This document shows positions 5,078-11,354 of a stretch of 13,759 bases of DNA, piece by piece. The translations under genes were made by a program, and so were the position numbers. Location of the stretch: assembly GCA_018897395.1 (NCBI GenBank), contig JAHIKV010000030.1, positions 1 to 13,759 of the forward strand, given 5' to 3'. Source of the DNA: Planctomycetota bacterium. GTDB lineage: Bacteria; Planctomycetota; Planctomycetia; Pirellulales; Thermoguttaceae. The stretch's first letter is position 1, and every line of letters begins with the position of its first letter. Below the pieces are notes generated by a model. That model saw only the letters and a program-made list of their open reading frames with translations, did no database searches and was not told the origin of the DNA.

Positions 5078-6262
5078 CTACGCCGCTTTTCGTTGATCGG
5101 AATATGTTTCATCGCCGCTCGGCTTTTCAGGAACGATCGGCTTATCCATGCGCCGTGCATCCGGCCGACGCATCAGGCTCCCGACATAACCGGAATACGT
5201 CCTCAGCGTTCGGAGAACGGCAAGTTTTACCAAGGCAAACTCGTGGTGGCCGAACAACCGTAGGCGGACCATCAATACGATCAGGGTAATGGCGGCGATC
5301 CAGGCCAGGGCGTCGAGGCGGAAGATCGTGGCGGCGGTGGCCGCCCCGCCCATCGTCAAACACAACGCCCCCAACAGGCAAAGGACTTGCCAGGGCGTCC
5401 AACCGCGTTCGAGCAGCCGGTGGTGGATGTGTCGCCGGTCGGGGGCGTCGAATCGCCGGCCGGTCAGCCGACGGCGGACCAACGCCGCGACAATGTCGAA
5501 CATCGGCAGGGTCATCACCACCACCGGGGCCGTAATGGCCAGCGTGGCAGAGGTCTTCAGCGTCCCTTGAATTCCCAGCAGGCCGACGCTCAGACCGATC
5601 ACCATGCTCCCCGAATCGCCCAGGAATATGCTGGCCGGCGGCAGGTTGTAGACGAGGAACCCGGCCAGCGACGCGGCCAGGATGAAGGCCATCGCGGCGA
5701 CGTGTGGGTGTCCCTCGCCGACGGCGATCACGCCCAACATGGCGGCGGTGGAAAGGCCCACGATCGAAGCCAGCCCGTCCATCCCGTCGATCAGGTTCAG
5801 CGCGTTTATGCACCCCAAGAGCCAGAGTATCGTCAGCGGAACGCCCAGCCACCCCAACTCGATCGGGTAGCCGAAGGCGACGATGCGATCAACGTAGTAT
5901 CCCATCAGAACGATCGGCAGCACCGAGACGATTTGCAGGAGCAACTTAACCCGCGCGGAGAGATCGAACCGGTCGTCGATGCTTCCCACCAGACAGACGA
6001 AGCCCGCGGCGAGCATCCACGCGGTGCAAAGCTCGGTGTACTTCTCGGTGGCGCCTGCGCCGAATCCGGTCGCCAGCAGTCCCAGGACTGTGGCTCCGTA
6101 GACGGCCACGCCGCCCCAAAGCGGGACTGGCCGGCCGTGCAATTTGCGTCGGCCGTCGGGTTTATCGACGATACCCCATCGCCGCGCCGCCGCGCGCACC
6201 GCCGCCGTCAACGCCAGCGACGCCGTGAAGGCCACCGCGGATGTCAACGCCAACGAGTCCAT
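5078..6262 (-). CDS. WecA/TagO-type polyprenyl-phosphate sugar-1-phosphate transferase
   Basis: This 394-residue integral membrane enzyme, of the MraY/WecA family, moves a HexNAc-1-phosphate from UDP to the undecaprenyl lipid carrier, the first step of a surface glycan. About 10-11 hydrophobic segments are visible. Motifs in order: DKPDGRRKLHGRPVPLWGG (33-51), the Mg-binding GSIDDRFDLS (93-102), NALNLIDGMDGL (153-164), the cytoplasmic IFLGDSGSM (212-220), and HIHHRLLERGW (278-288), the sugar-recognition His motif of the WecA branch rather than MraY. A charged tail of about 50 residues extends past the last membrane segment. It starts 21 nt after the GT4 stop with no obvious Shine-Dalgarno and is probably co-transcribed. 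GlcNAc is the usual substrate in the family, but the sugar here is not shown by the sequence. Confidence 0.92.
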   Translation of the reverse strand: MDSLALTSAVAFTASLALTAAVRAAARRWGIVDKPDGRRKLHGRPVPLWGGVAVYGATVLGLLATGFGAGATEKYTELCTAWMLAAGFVCLVGSIDDRFDLSARVKLLLQIVSVLPIVLMGYYVDRIVAFGYPIELGWLGVPLTILWLLGCINALNLIDGMDGLASIVGLSTAAMLGVIAVGEGHPHVAAMAFILAASLAGFLVYNLPPASIFLGDSGSMVIGLSVGLLGIQGTLKTSATLAITAPVVVMTLPMFDIVAALVRRRLTGRRFDAPDRRHIHHRLLERGWTPWQVLCLLGALCLTMGGAATAATIFRLDALAWIAAITLIVLMVRLRLFGHHEFALVKLAVLRTLRTYSGYVGSLMRRPDARRMDKPIVPEKPSGDETYSDQRKAA

Positions 6263-6283
6263 CGTGCAATCCGTTGCTGGAAC

Positions 6284-7471
6284 TTATGCCGCGCGCCTTC
6301 TGCGCGACGCGCATAGTAATGCGAGTAACCCGCTGCCTTGGAATCGGCGGCGCCAATCGTTTTCGCGGCGGAAGCGGCTCGTCTCGGCCGGATCGACACG
6401 CCGTCCGATCGCCGTCCGAACGACTTCCGCCAAGTTTTCGTTTTGATCCAGGAAAAACACCTCCTCTTCGCGGCCGCGCAGCGCCATTTCGCCGAAACTC
6501 GTGCTAAGCACCGGCAGTCCGGCGGCGCGGTACTCGTAATATTTGATCGGGTCCACTCCGGCCGTCAGGGCGTCGTTGACGAACGGGATCAGGCCCGCCG
6601 AAAAACGCCCCAAGTGGCCGGCCGTTTCCGAATGTTTGCAGGCCGGCAGCAGCCGCACGTTCCCCGGCAATTTCTCCGGCGGTTTGACCACGCACGGTCC
6701 GACCAACTCCAATCGAGCGTCCGGCATCGCCCGGGCCAATCGAATCACCAACGGCCAATCGAACCAGTGTCCGATGCAGCCGACGTAGCCGAGGATAGGG
6801 GAATGATGAATGTAGAATGATGAATGTAGAATGAGAGATGCGTCACTTACGCCCGATTGGCGAGTGTTGTATTCATCATTCATCATTCTATATTCATCAT
6901 TCTCACAGGCGTTCAACACTTTTTCGACTCGCAAACCGCGTCGGACGAACTTGTCGGCCAGAAAGGTGGACGAGGCCACGATCAAGTCCACGCGCTCGGC
7001 GACGGCCTGTTCGGTACGGAGCATGGCGCGGCGGGAAAGGCCGCCGTAAAACTCCGGAAAATTGTCCATCGCGTCGTAAAAACTGCCTGACTGTTGCAGC
7101 TCGTCGAGGGCGGCCAACGCCAGCGCGCATGGGCGGCCGACGCCGACGATCGTTTGCCCGTCGGTCGCGTATCGTTCGATCTTCCGCCATGCTTTCCCGC
7201 CCAATAGACGGCGATTCAGCCACGCCCCGAGCGGCAACGGCTCGATGGGCAAGGCGGGCACGTTCATCACCCGGATGCGTGGATCGCGCAGCGACGCCTG
7301 ATTGGATAGTCCCGGGCCGCGACGCAAGTCTTGCCACCGCGGCAAACGGCAGGGATACGGATTCACCCACAGCACCGACTCCGCGCCCCATTCGAGCCAA
7401 GCACGCACCATGAAGTGCGGTCGTTGGGCATAACTGTCGGCTGCAACGGGTGAAAAATAGAGTAATTGCAT
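6284..7471 (-). CDS. GT4-type glycosyltransferase carrying an in-frame repeat insertion
   Basis: This is a 395-residue GT-B-fold enzyme. The N-domain (1-190) begins MQLLYFSPVAADSYAQRPHF and includes GVGRPCALALA, FYDAMDNFPEF and VDLIVASSTFLADKFV, the usual 'sxxLxxxl' end of the acceptor domain. The C-domain (from 225) begins PILGYVGCIGHWFDWPLV and contains LELVGP, LIPFVNDALTAGVDPIKYYEYRAAGLPVL (normally 'P...EY.A.G.PV', with donor-binding Lys/Glu) and LSTSFGE. Between them, residues about 191-224 (NDEYRMMNDEY ... SLILHSSFYIHHS) are encoded by heptamer arrays and their centre (6801-6905). They are low in complexity and unlike the rest of the protein. The insertion sits in the inter-domain linker, where added length may be tolerated. 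The donor sugar is unknown. It is first after a 250-bp repeat-filled spacer behind the ABC genes. Confidence 0.85.
   Translation of the reverse strand: MQLLYFSPVAADSYAQRPHFMVRAWLEWGAESVLWVNPYPCRLPRWQDLRRGPGLSNQASLRDPRIRVMNVPALPIEPLPLGAWLNRRLLGGKAWRKIERYATDGQTIVGVGRPCALALAALDELQQSGSFYDAMDNFPEFYGGLSRRAMLRTEQAVAERVDLIVASSTFLADKFVRRGLRVEKVLNACENDEYRMMNDEYNTRQSGVSDASLILHSSFYIHHSPILGYVGCIGHWFDWPLVIRLARAMPDARLELVGPCVVKPPEKLPGNVRLLPACKHSETAGHLGRFSAGLIPFVNDALTAGVDPIKYYEYRAAGLPVLSTSFGEMALRGREEEVFFLDQNENLAEVVRTAIGRRVDPAETSRFRRENDWRRRFQGSGLLALLCASRRRRAA
6801..6905. repeat. Intragenic heptamer palindrome (5 + 5 units)
   Basis: The left arm has five 7-bp units (GAATGAT, GAATGTA, GAATGAT, GAATGTA, GAATGAG; 6801-6835). 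The right arm has five (ATTCATC, ATTCATC, ATTCTAT, ATTCATC, ATTCTCA; 6871-6905). The arms are nearly inverted copies. The 35-bp centre contains CACTTACGCC and GGCGAGTG, a small imperfect inner hairpin. The total of 105 bp is a multiple of three, and the element carries no stop in the GT4 frame. Confidence 0.88.
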
Positions 7472-7500
7472 GGAAATTGCCCGGGTATTTCAAATGGATC

Positions 7501-7532
7501 AGAAGGGAGAAGAGAGAAGAGGGAAGGGAGAA
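7501..7532. repeat. Heptamer array, AGAAGAG-like x4
   Basis: Units AGAAGGG, AGAAGAG, AGAAGAG and GGAAGGG plus AGAA form an all-purine tract 30 nt upstream of the leftward GT4 start. It is the inverted partner of the pyrimidine array at 7661-7716. Confidence 0.82.
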
Positions 7533-7544
7533 TTTCGGAGCAAC

Positions 7545-7614
7545 GTTGGGACGGCAGTTGTACTGCCATCCCTGCTTTCCCGTGGGGGGGCGGCAGTACA
7601 ACTGCCACCCCAAC
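7545..7614. repeat. Inverted pair of GGCAGT-tgt-ACTGCC palindromes (family B, copy 2)
   Basis: This 70-bp element is bounded by GTTGGG and CCCAAC. It contains GGCAGTTGTACTGCC on the left and GGCAGTACAACTGCC on the right, separated by about 23 bp. Boundaries, core and length match the copy at 4956-5024. Confidence 0.85.
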
Positions 7615-7660
7615 CGGCAACCATCGCCTTGCGATCACAAGGTTTCATTATCAACTCCTT

Positions 7661-7716
7661 CTCTCTTCTCTCTTCTCTCTTTCCTCTTCTCTCTTCCCTC
7701 TTCTCTCTTCTCTCTT
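7661..7716. repeat. Heptamer array, CTCTCTT x8
   Basis: Eight consecutive 7-bp units, six of them CTCTCTT, one TCCTCTT and one CCCTCTT, preceded by CTCCTT. The all-pyrimidine tract ends 5 nt from the stop codon of the Wzt-like gene (7722). It is the right arm of the composite element 7501-7716. Confidence 0.9.
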
Positions 7717-7721
7717 CCGCG

Positions 7722-8483
7722 CTATGCCGCTTGCCGTTTTTCTCCCTGATTGTTTTGTTGCGTGTACGCCTTGATAACCTCCTCGGCCGGGCCGATCGGC
7801 CGCATCTTGCCGTGGTCGAGCCACAGCACCCGATCGCACATCAGTTCCAACGACTTCATGTCGTGGCTTACGACGATTACCGCCCGCGCGCTGGACATCA
7901 GCGACTTCATCCTTTCGCGGGCCTTCGTCTGGAAGGCCATGTCTCCGGCGGAGAGGACTTCGTCGATGATGAGGATTTCCGGCGCGATTGCCGTGGCGAT
8001 GGAAAAGGCCAGCCGCACTTTCATGCCCGACGAATAGTAGCGGACGGGCATGTTCAGAAAGTCTCCCAACTCGCTGAACTCGGCTATGGGCTGAATTTTT
8101 TCGCGGATCGAGCGCGGCGTCTCGCCTTGCAAATATCCGCGATACATAATGTTTTCCCAGCCGTTGGCGTCGGTCTCGAACCCCAAGGCGATGTCGAACA
8201 ACGCGCTGATTTTGCCGACGACCTTTCGCCGGCCGCTTGTGGGCGGGTAAATGCCGGCCAGCAACTTCAGCAGCGTACTTTTGCCGGCGCCGTTGGGACC
8301 GATAATCCCCAGCCGGTCGCCCTCTTCGACCGTGAGGTTGATGTTTTCCAGTGCCTGGACCTCGAAGGAGGTCTTTTTCGAGCGGCGGAACAGCCCGTGG
8401 AGCAGGTAGTCCTTGAAACTGATCCGGCCGGCGCGTCGCACCTGGAACTTTAGCCCGACATCGTCTAATTTAATCAGCGTCAT
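7722..8483 (-). CDS. ABC transporter ATPase for polysaccharide export (Wzt/TagH-like)
   Basis: This 253-residue nucleotide-binding subunit powers export of a lipid-linked glycan through the permease encoded just upstream. Motifs: Walker A GPNGAGKST (62-70), signature YYSSGMKVRLAFS (149-161), Walker B ILIIDEVLSAGD (170-181) and the switch His in VVSHD (204-208). The stretch FKDYLLHGLFRR before the core and the 'SSGM' rather than 'SGGQ' signature are typical of the polysaccharide and teichoic-acid exporter subgroup. There is no C-terminal carbohydrate-binding domain of the kind found in Wzt proteins that recognise a modified chain end. That favours a system that does not depend on a terminal cap. 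It begins 4 nt after the permease stop, so the two are one unit. Confidence 0.95.
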   Translation of the reverse strand: MTLIKLDDVGLKFQVRRAGRISFKDYLLHGLFRRSKKTSFEVQALENINLTVEEGDRLGIIGPNGAGKSTLLKLLAGIYPPTSGRRKVVGKISALFDIALGFETDANGWENIMYRGYLQGETPRSIREKIQPIAEFSELGDFLNMPVRYYSSGMKVRLAFSIATAIAPEILIIDEVLSAGDMAFQTKARERMKSLMSSARAVIVVSHDMKSLELMCDRVLWLDHGKMRPIGPAEEVIKAYTQQNNQGEKRQAA

Positions 8484-8487
8484 TGCG

Positions 8488-9276
8488 TCAGAGGTAAAAG
8501 ATCATTCGCTTTTCAAAGCATCTCAGGGCCAACATGGCGGCGCAGACGACCAGCAGGGCGAAGAGCGAGCTTGCGCCTATCGCCCATAGCGATGGAAGTT
8601 CGCCGTCCAGAAGCGGCTTGCGGATCAACTCCAAAAGCATGGCGAAGGGGTTGTAGTTGAAAATCAGCGCGAAGTGCGGCGATTTGCTCAACATCATTTT
8701 TGGGGGGTACAAGATCGGCGTCAAATAGAACAACATTTGCATTACGATTCCGATCAGGTGCTGCGAGTCCTGAAAAAGCACGTTGGCCACGCCCATACAC
8801 ACCGCCAACGACCAGCCGATGACGAACAGCAGCACAAACGTGGGCACAAGACTAACCAGGGCCGGAAGGTTCCCGAACCCATTGACGCACCAAACGAACA
8901 CCGAGGCTATGGCGAAGCCCAGTATAAAATGGAAGCCCGCGCCCAAGGTGGCCCGCAACGGATAGATCGCCAGCGGCGCGGGATGCTGGCGGATGTAGGA
9001 TTCACCCTGGAAGAAGCTCTGGCATCCCTGCATCACCACGGCCGTGATGAATCCCCAAAACGTCAACCCGGTCAGCAGATACGGCGCGAACTCGCGGATC
9101 GATTGGCCGAAAATCCGGCTGAAGACCAGGCACAAGACGGCGGTCATGGCGATCGGTTGCAACAGGGACCAGCCGATGCCGATAACGGTTCCCCGATAGC
9201 GTTTGCGGAGGTCGATGCGTACCAGGGCCATCCAGAAGTGCCGCAGCCGCCAAATACTCGATAGATACCCGGTCAC
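8488..9276 (-). CDS. ABC-2 type polysaccharide exporter permease (Wzm/TagG-like)
   Basis: This is a 262-residue inner-membrane subunit with about six hydrophobic segments. The N-terminal cytoplasmic helix (YLSSIWRLRHFWMALVRIDLRKRYRGTVIG-like) leads to LGIGW/SLLQPIAMTAVLCLVF, the classic start of the Wzm/KpsM fold. Other marks are FAPYLLTGLTFWGF, PLRATLGAGFHFILGFAIASVFVW and the near-terminal FYLTPILYPPKMM and NPFAMLLELIRKPLL, typical of O-antigen and teichoic acid exporters. I place the start at the GTG at 9276, because AGGGAGG (9282-9288) lies 5 nt upstream. A TTG at 9294, in frame and 6 codons earlier, would put this site inside the gene. It is first in the leftward polysaccharide set. Confidence 0.93.
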   Translation of the reverse strand: MTGYLSSIWRLRHFWMALVRIDLRKRYRGTVIGIGWSLLQPIAMTAVLCLVFSRIFGQSIREFAPYLLTGLTFWGFITAVVMQGCQSFFQGESYIRQHPAPLAIYPLRATLGAGFHFILGFAIASVFVWCVNGFGNLPALVSLVPTFVLLFVIGWSLAVCMGVANVLFQDSQHLIGIVMQMLFYLTPILYPPKMMLSKSPHFALIFNYNPFAMLLELIRKPLLDGELPSLWAIGASSLFALLVVCAAMLALRCFEKRMIFYL

Positions 9277-9356
9277 TTGAGCCTCCCTGCTCAATCCTGG
9301 GCGCGCTCCTCCAGACGCGACTTATCACAAAACGCATGATAAGGATACGCCCCAAC

Positions 9357-9385
9357 TTGGGGCGACAGTATACAACCGCCGCCCC
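9357..9385. repeat. Degenerate family B palindrome
   Basis: TTGGGGCGACAG at the left and ACCGCCGCCCC at the right match the single family B copy at 11355-11385 with several changes. It overlaps a separate palindrome, CGCCCCAA/TTGGGGCG (9349-9365). Confidence 0.5.
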
Positions 9386-9436
9386 CGGCAAATCAATAGA
9401 AAAAGGGGGCAGCCCTTAGGTTATCATGCCTTTCAT

Positions 9437-9471
9437 AATAGGGAAGATGCGTCGCCTTTGACGAGCAGGAA
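9437..9471. repeat. 35-bp direct repeat, copy 1
   Basis: It begins AATAGGGAAGATGCGTCGCC and ends GACGAGCAGGAA. It matches 9581-9615 with one difference (GCG against GTG) and ends one base before the 33-bp hairpin. Confidence 0.85.
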
Positions 9472-9472
9472 A

Positions 9473-9555
9473 GTAGGGTGGGACAAGCGAAGCGCAGTCC
9501 CACCATGCCTATTTCCCGCTGTTGGTGGGACTGCGCTTCGCTTGTCCCACCCTAC
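9473..9555. repeat. Perfect 33-bp inverted repeat (large hairpin)
   Basis: The arms 9473-9505 and 9523-9555 are exact reverse complements, starting GTAGGGTGGGACAAGCG and ending CTTGTCCCACCCTAC, with a 17-nt loop. GGGTGGGACAAGCG-type hairpins recur in many unrelated genomes as dispersed REP-like repeats; this is from memory, not searched. Confidence 0.92.
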
Positions 9556-9580
9556 ACGGGCTTTTCCGCAACAGAGACAC

Positions 9581-9615
9581 AATAGGGAAGATGTGTCGCC
9601 TTTGACGAGCAGGAA
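9581..9615. repeat. 35-bp direct repeat, copy 2
   Basis: It begins AATAGGGAAGATGTGTCGCC and ends GACGAGCAGGAA. It is the partner of 9437-9471. The two copies flank the 33-bp hairpin and 25 further bases. Confidence 0.85.
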
Positions 9616-9624
9616 TTAGACCCG

Positions 9625-9679
9625 GAGGCTATCCGAAAAGCCCCCCCTCGGGGGGCATTTTCATTTTTCGGATAGCCTC
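9625..9679. terminator. Nested hairpin with T-rich flanks, possible bidirectional terminator
   Basis: The inner stem GCCCCCC/GGGGGGC (9640-9646 and 9650-9656) is preceded by AAAA and followed by ATTTTCATTTTT, as in intrinsic terminators on either strand. An outer stem pairs GAGGCTATCCGAAAA (9625-9639) with TTTTTCGGATAGCCTC (9664-9679). No gene ends nearby in either direction, so this may be a mobile repeat rather than a working terminator. Confidence 0.5.
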
Positions 9680-9705
9680 TCAGAAGGTCTGGCCCCCTTT
9701 GTGAT

Positions 9706-9734
9706 TTGCCTTCGGCGTGGTTCTCAAATAGAAT
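9706..9734 (+). promoter_or_regulatory. Candidate promoter of the TlpA-like gene
   Basis: A -35 box TTGCCT (9706-9711) and a -10 box TAGAAT (9729-9734) are 17 bp apart. The leader would be about 88 nt. The -35 box matches consensus at four of six bases, so this is tentative. Confidence 0.35.
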
Positions 9735-9828
9735 GCATTGGTTGGTTAAGTTGGTTGGAACGCCGCCGGCGGCGGCAATCCCGCCTTTCCGCCCCACCTT
9801 ATTTTCTACCCACCTAAGGAACAAGCAG

Positions 9829-10941
9829 ATGCGATCCCTTGTAAATGGTACGGTATTAGCTTTGATGCTCCTGATGTTTACGTGTACGTCGTTGTTTGCC
9901 GAGCCGGCCGCGCCGGACAAGCCGGCCGACAAACCCGACCCCTACGCGGTGCCGGAAGGTTCGACCCAGGACCTTGTTGATTTCCTCAGTAAGTTAGCCA
10001 AGGTAAAACCGGCCAACGCCGAGGAGGGCAAGAAGATGCAGGCGGCGCTCATTAAGGCGGCCGACGGGATATTGGCCGCCGAGCCGGACGAGAAGCAATT
10101 GGCGTTGGCCGTCGGCGCGAAATCGCAGGCCCTGGGCGACAATTTGGACGAGCTGGCCGAGTTCGCCGCCCAGTTGAAGAAGGACGGACACGCGAAATTT
10201 GCCCACAATGTCCGTGGCTTCGCTCTCGGCCGCAAGTTACAGCTAGCTCCTCTCACGCAGGAAACGATCAAGGAACGGACCACGGAGATCGTAAACTTCC
10301 TCTCCGAGGACACGGTAGACGCGGGCATGGACGCTCAACTGGCCAAACTTGCCGGGCGGATGGCCGAAATGTCCGGAGACGGACAATTCGCCGCCGACAC
10401 CTACCGGAAGCTTCAAAAGATTTTTACCGGCAGCACGGATCCGAGGGCCGTCCGCATCGGCAAGGCGATGGAGGGACTCGTCCGCCGGATGTCTTTGGTG
10501 GGCCACCCCATGACCATCGAGGGCGCCATCCTCGGCGGCGGACCGTTCGATTGGTCGAAGTATCAAGGCAAGGTCGTGCTGGTGAACTTCTTCGCCACCT
10601 GGTGCGCGTCCTGTCGGCGCGAGATAAAAAAAATCAAGAAAAGCTACGACCTCTACCACGACAAAGGTTTCGACGTCGTCGGCATCAGTTGCGACCGGAA
10701 CCAGACCATGCTCGAGAAATTCGTCAAGGACAAGAAGTTGCCCTGGCCGATCGTTTACGGCGATAAGAAACCCAGCCCCACGGTTGCGTACTACGGCATA
10801 GAGGGGCTTCCGCAACTGATCCTCGTCGGCAAGGACGGCAAGGTAATCACCCTCGATGCCCATGGAGACAGGCTTCTGAAGGAGTTGGAGAAACTCCTTG
10901 GCCCCGCCGAAGAGAAGGCCCCTCCCGGATCAGACGCCTGA
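9829..10941 (+). CDS. Exported TlpA/thioredoxin-like disulfide oxidoreductase
   Basis: This 370-residue protein starts at the ATG at 9829, 8 nt after AAGGA (9816-9820). An ATG at 9706 is rejected because it adds 41 residues ahead of a clear signal peptide. That peptide (MRSLVNGTVLALMLLMFTCT, cleavage likely after SLFA, residue 24) sends the protein to the periplasm or equivalent. Residues 25-35 are Pro/Asp/Lys-rich; 40-220 form a helical domain I do not recognise. The C-terminal thioredoxin domain (about 225-360) has VVLVNFFATWCASC, with active-site Cys259 and Cys262, then FDVVGISCD, YYGIEGLPQLILVGKDGKV (with the cis-proline position) and a final helix. TlpA-type proteins reduce or oxidise protein thiols, for example during cytochrome or copper-site maturation. 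The partner here is unknown. It stands alone. Confidence 0.9.
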   Translation: MRSLVNGTVLALMLLMFTCTSLFAEPAAPDKPADKPDPYAVPEGSTQDLVDFLSKLAKVKPANAEEGKKMQAALIKAADGILAAEPDEKQLALAVGAKSQALGDNLDELAEFAAQLKKDGHAKFAHNVRGFALGRKLQLAPLTQETIKERTTEIVNFLSEDTVDAGMDAQLAKLAGRMAEMSGDGQFAADTYRKLQKIFTGSTDPRAVRIGKAMEGLVRRMSLVGHPMTIEGAILGGGPFDWSKYQGKVVLVNFFATWCASCRREIKKIKKSYDLYHDKGFDVVGISCDRNQTMLEKFVKDKKLPWPIVYGDKKPSPTVAYYGIEGLPQLILVGKDGKVITLDAHGDRLLKELEKLLGPAEEKAPPGSDA

Positions 10942-10963
10942 GAACGTGTTTTGAAATTTGAAA

Positions 10964-10999
10964 TATCCGTATTTAGCCCCGTATCCGTATTTAGCCCCG
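10964..10999. repeat. 18-bp perfect tandem duplication at a repeat end
   Basis: TATCCGTATTTAGCCCCG occurs twice in a row (10964-10981 and 10982-10999). The second copy contains the left end of the family A repeat at 10989, so that end has been duplicated. Confidence 0.9.
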
Positions 11000-11070
11000 G
11001 GTGAATACACCCGGGGCAAGCGGTTTTTCACGGTCAATCCGGCCCGCCGTGTATTCACGGCGGGCTAAAT
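10989..11070. repeat. Two-hairpin palindromic repeat, copy 2 (family A)
   Basis: This 82-bp element has termini ATTTAGCCC and GGGCTAAAT, a left hairpin CCCCGGGTG/CACCCGGGG with AATA loop and a right hairpin CCGCCGTG/CACGGCGG with TATT loop. It is nearly identical to 1217-1299 in the hairpins but differs in the middle. Its right end supplies the stop codon of the radical SAM remnant. Confidence 0.85.
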
Positions 11071-11211
11071 ATTGGCGTCGAGCAGACGGACCTGGTGTCC
11101 TGCCCGTTCCAGCACCGCCGCCAGCATCATCATGCCCATCGGACAGGCGAGATGGTTTTGGGTCCGCGAGGGAGGGTAGATCAATAGTATCCGGGCGGAC
11201 TCGGCCGACAT
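11065..11211 (-). pseudogene. 5' remnant of a B12-binding radical SAM gene
   Basis: The frame starts at the ATG at 11211, with GGAGA about 9 nt upstream, and runs 48 codons. The sequence ARILLIYPPSRTQNHLACP followed by MGMMMLAAVLERAGHQVRLLDAN is the start of the cobalamin-binding Rossmann domain of B12-dependent radical SAM enzymes ('iLLinPP ... pLGllyLAavLrxaGHxVxllDa'). Those proteins are usually 450-650 residues with a CxxxCxxC cluster motif after about residue 180. Here the homology stops at DAN, directly where the family A repeat begins, and the stop TAG lies within the repeat. The rest of the gene is not found in the following 120 bp or elsewhere in the window. The remnant probably makes no functional product. 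Confidence 0.75.
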
Positions 11212-11268
11212 TTGCGGTTCTCCATGGCGTTCTACTATGTCTGTTGACTCTCGGAGTACCACTCTCGC

Positions 11269-11348
11269 AATAGCCGGGGGCTAACAGCCCCCGGAAGATG
11301 CCTGAAATGCGGGCGTTATCCTCCGGGGGCTGTTAGCCCCCGGCTATT
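11269..11348. repeat. Double-hairpin repeat with AATAGCC ends (family C)
   Basis: This 80-bp inverted repeat has arms AATAGCCGGGGGCTAACAGC... and ...CTGTTAGCCCCCGGCTATT. Each arm is itself palindromic (CCGGGGGCT, AAC or GTT, AGCCCCCGG). The layout, terminal inverted repeats with a hairpin in each half, is that of family A, but the sequence differs. Confidence 0.85.
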
Positions 11349-11354
11349 CTTTTC

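Larger units (their letters stand above)
9277..9828. other. 552-bp intergenic region between divergent genes, rich in repeats
   Basis: No coding region was found. It holds, from left to right, a CTTATCA/TGATAAG stem (9321-9343), a degenerate family B palindrome (9357-9385), a 35-bp direct repeat pair around a perfect 33-bp hairpin, a nested terminator-like hairpin and a candidate promoter for the redoxin gene. Promoters for the leftward polysaccharide genes should also lie here, but none stood out. Confidence 0.7.

Noticed and set aside
5387..6316. 309-codon plus-strand frame opposite the WecA-like gene
   Set aside because: Its product is rich in His, Gln and Arg with no domain; it is the antisense shadow of a well-supported membrane enzyme.
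9437..9615. Insertion sequence with target duplication
   Set aside because: The flanking direct repeats are 35 bp, much longer than usual target duplications, and no transposase is encoded between them.
9706..9828. Extended N-terminus of the TlpA-like protein
   Set aside because: Starting at 9706 would bury the signal peptide 41 residues inside the protein; the ATG at 9829 has a good ribosome site and gives a normal signal peptide.
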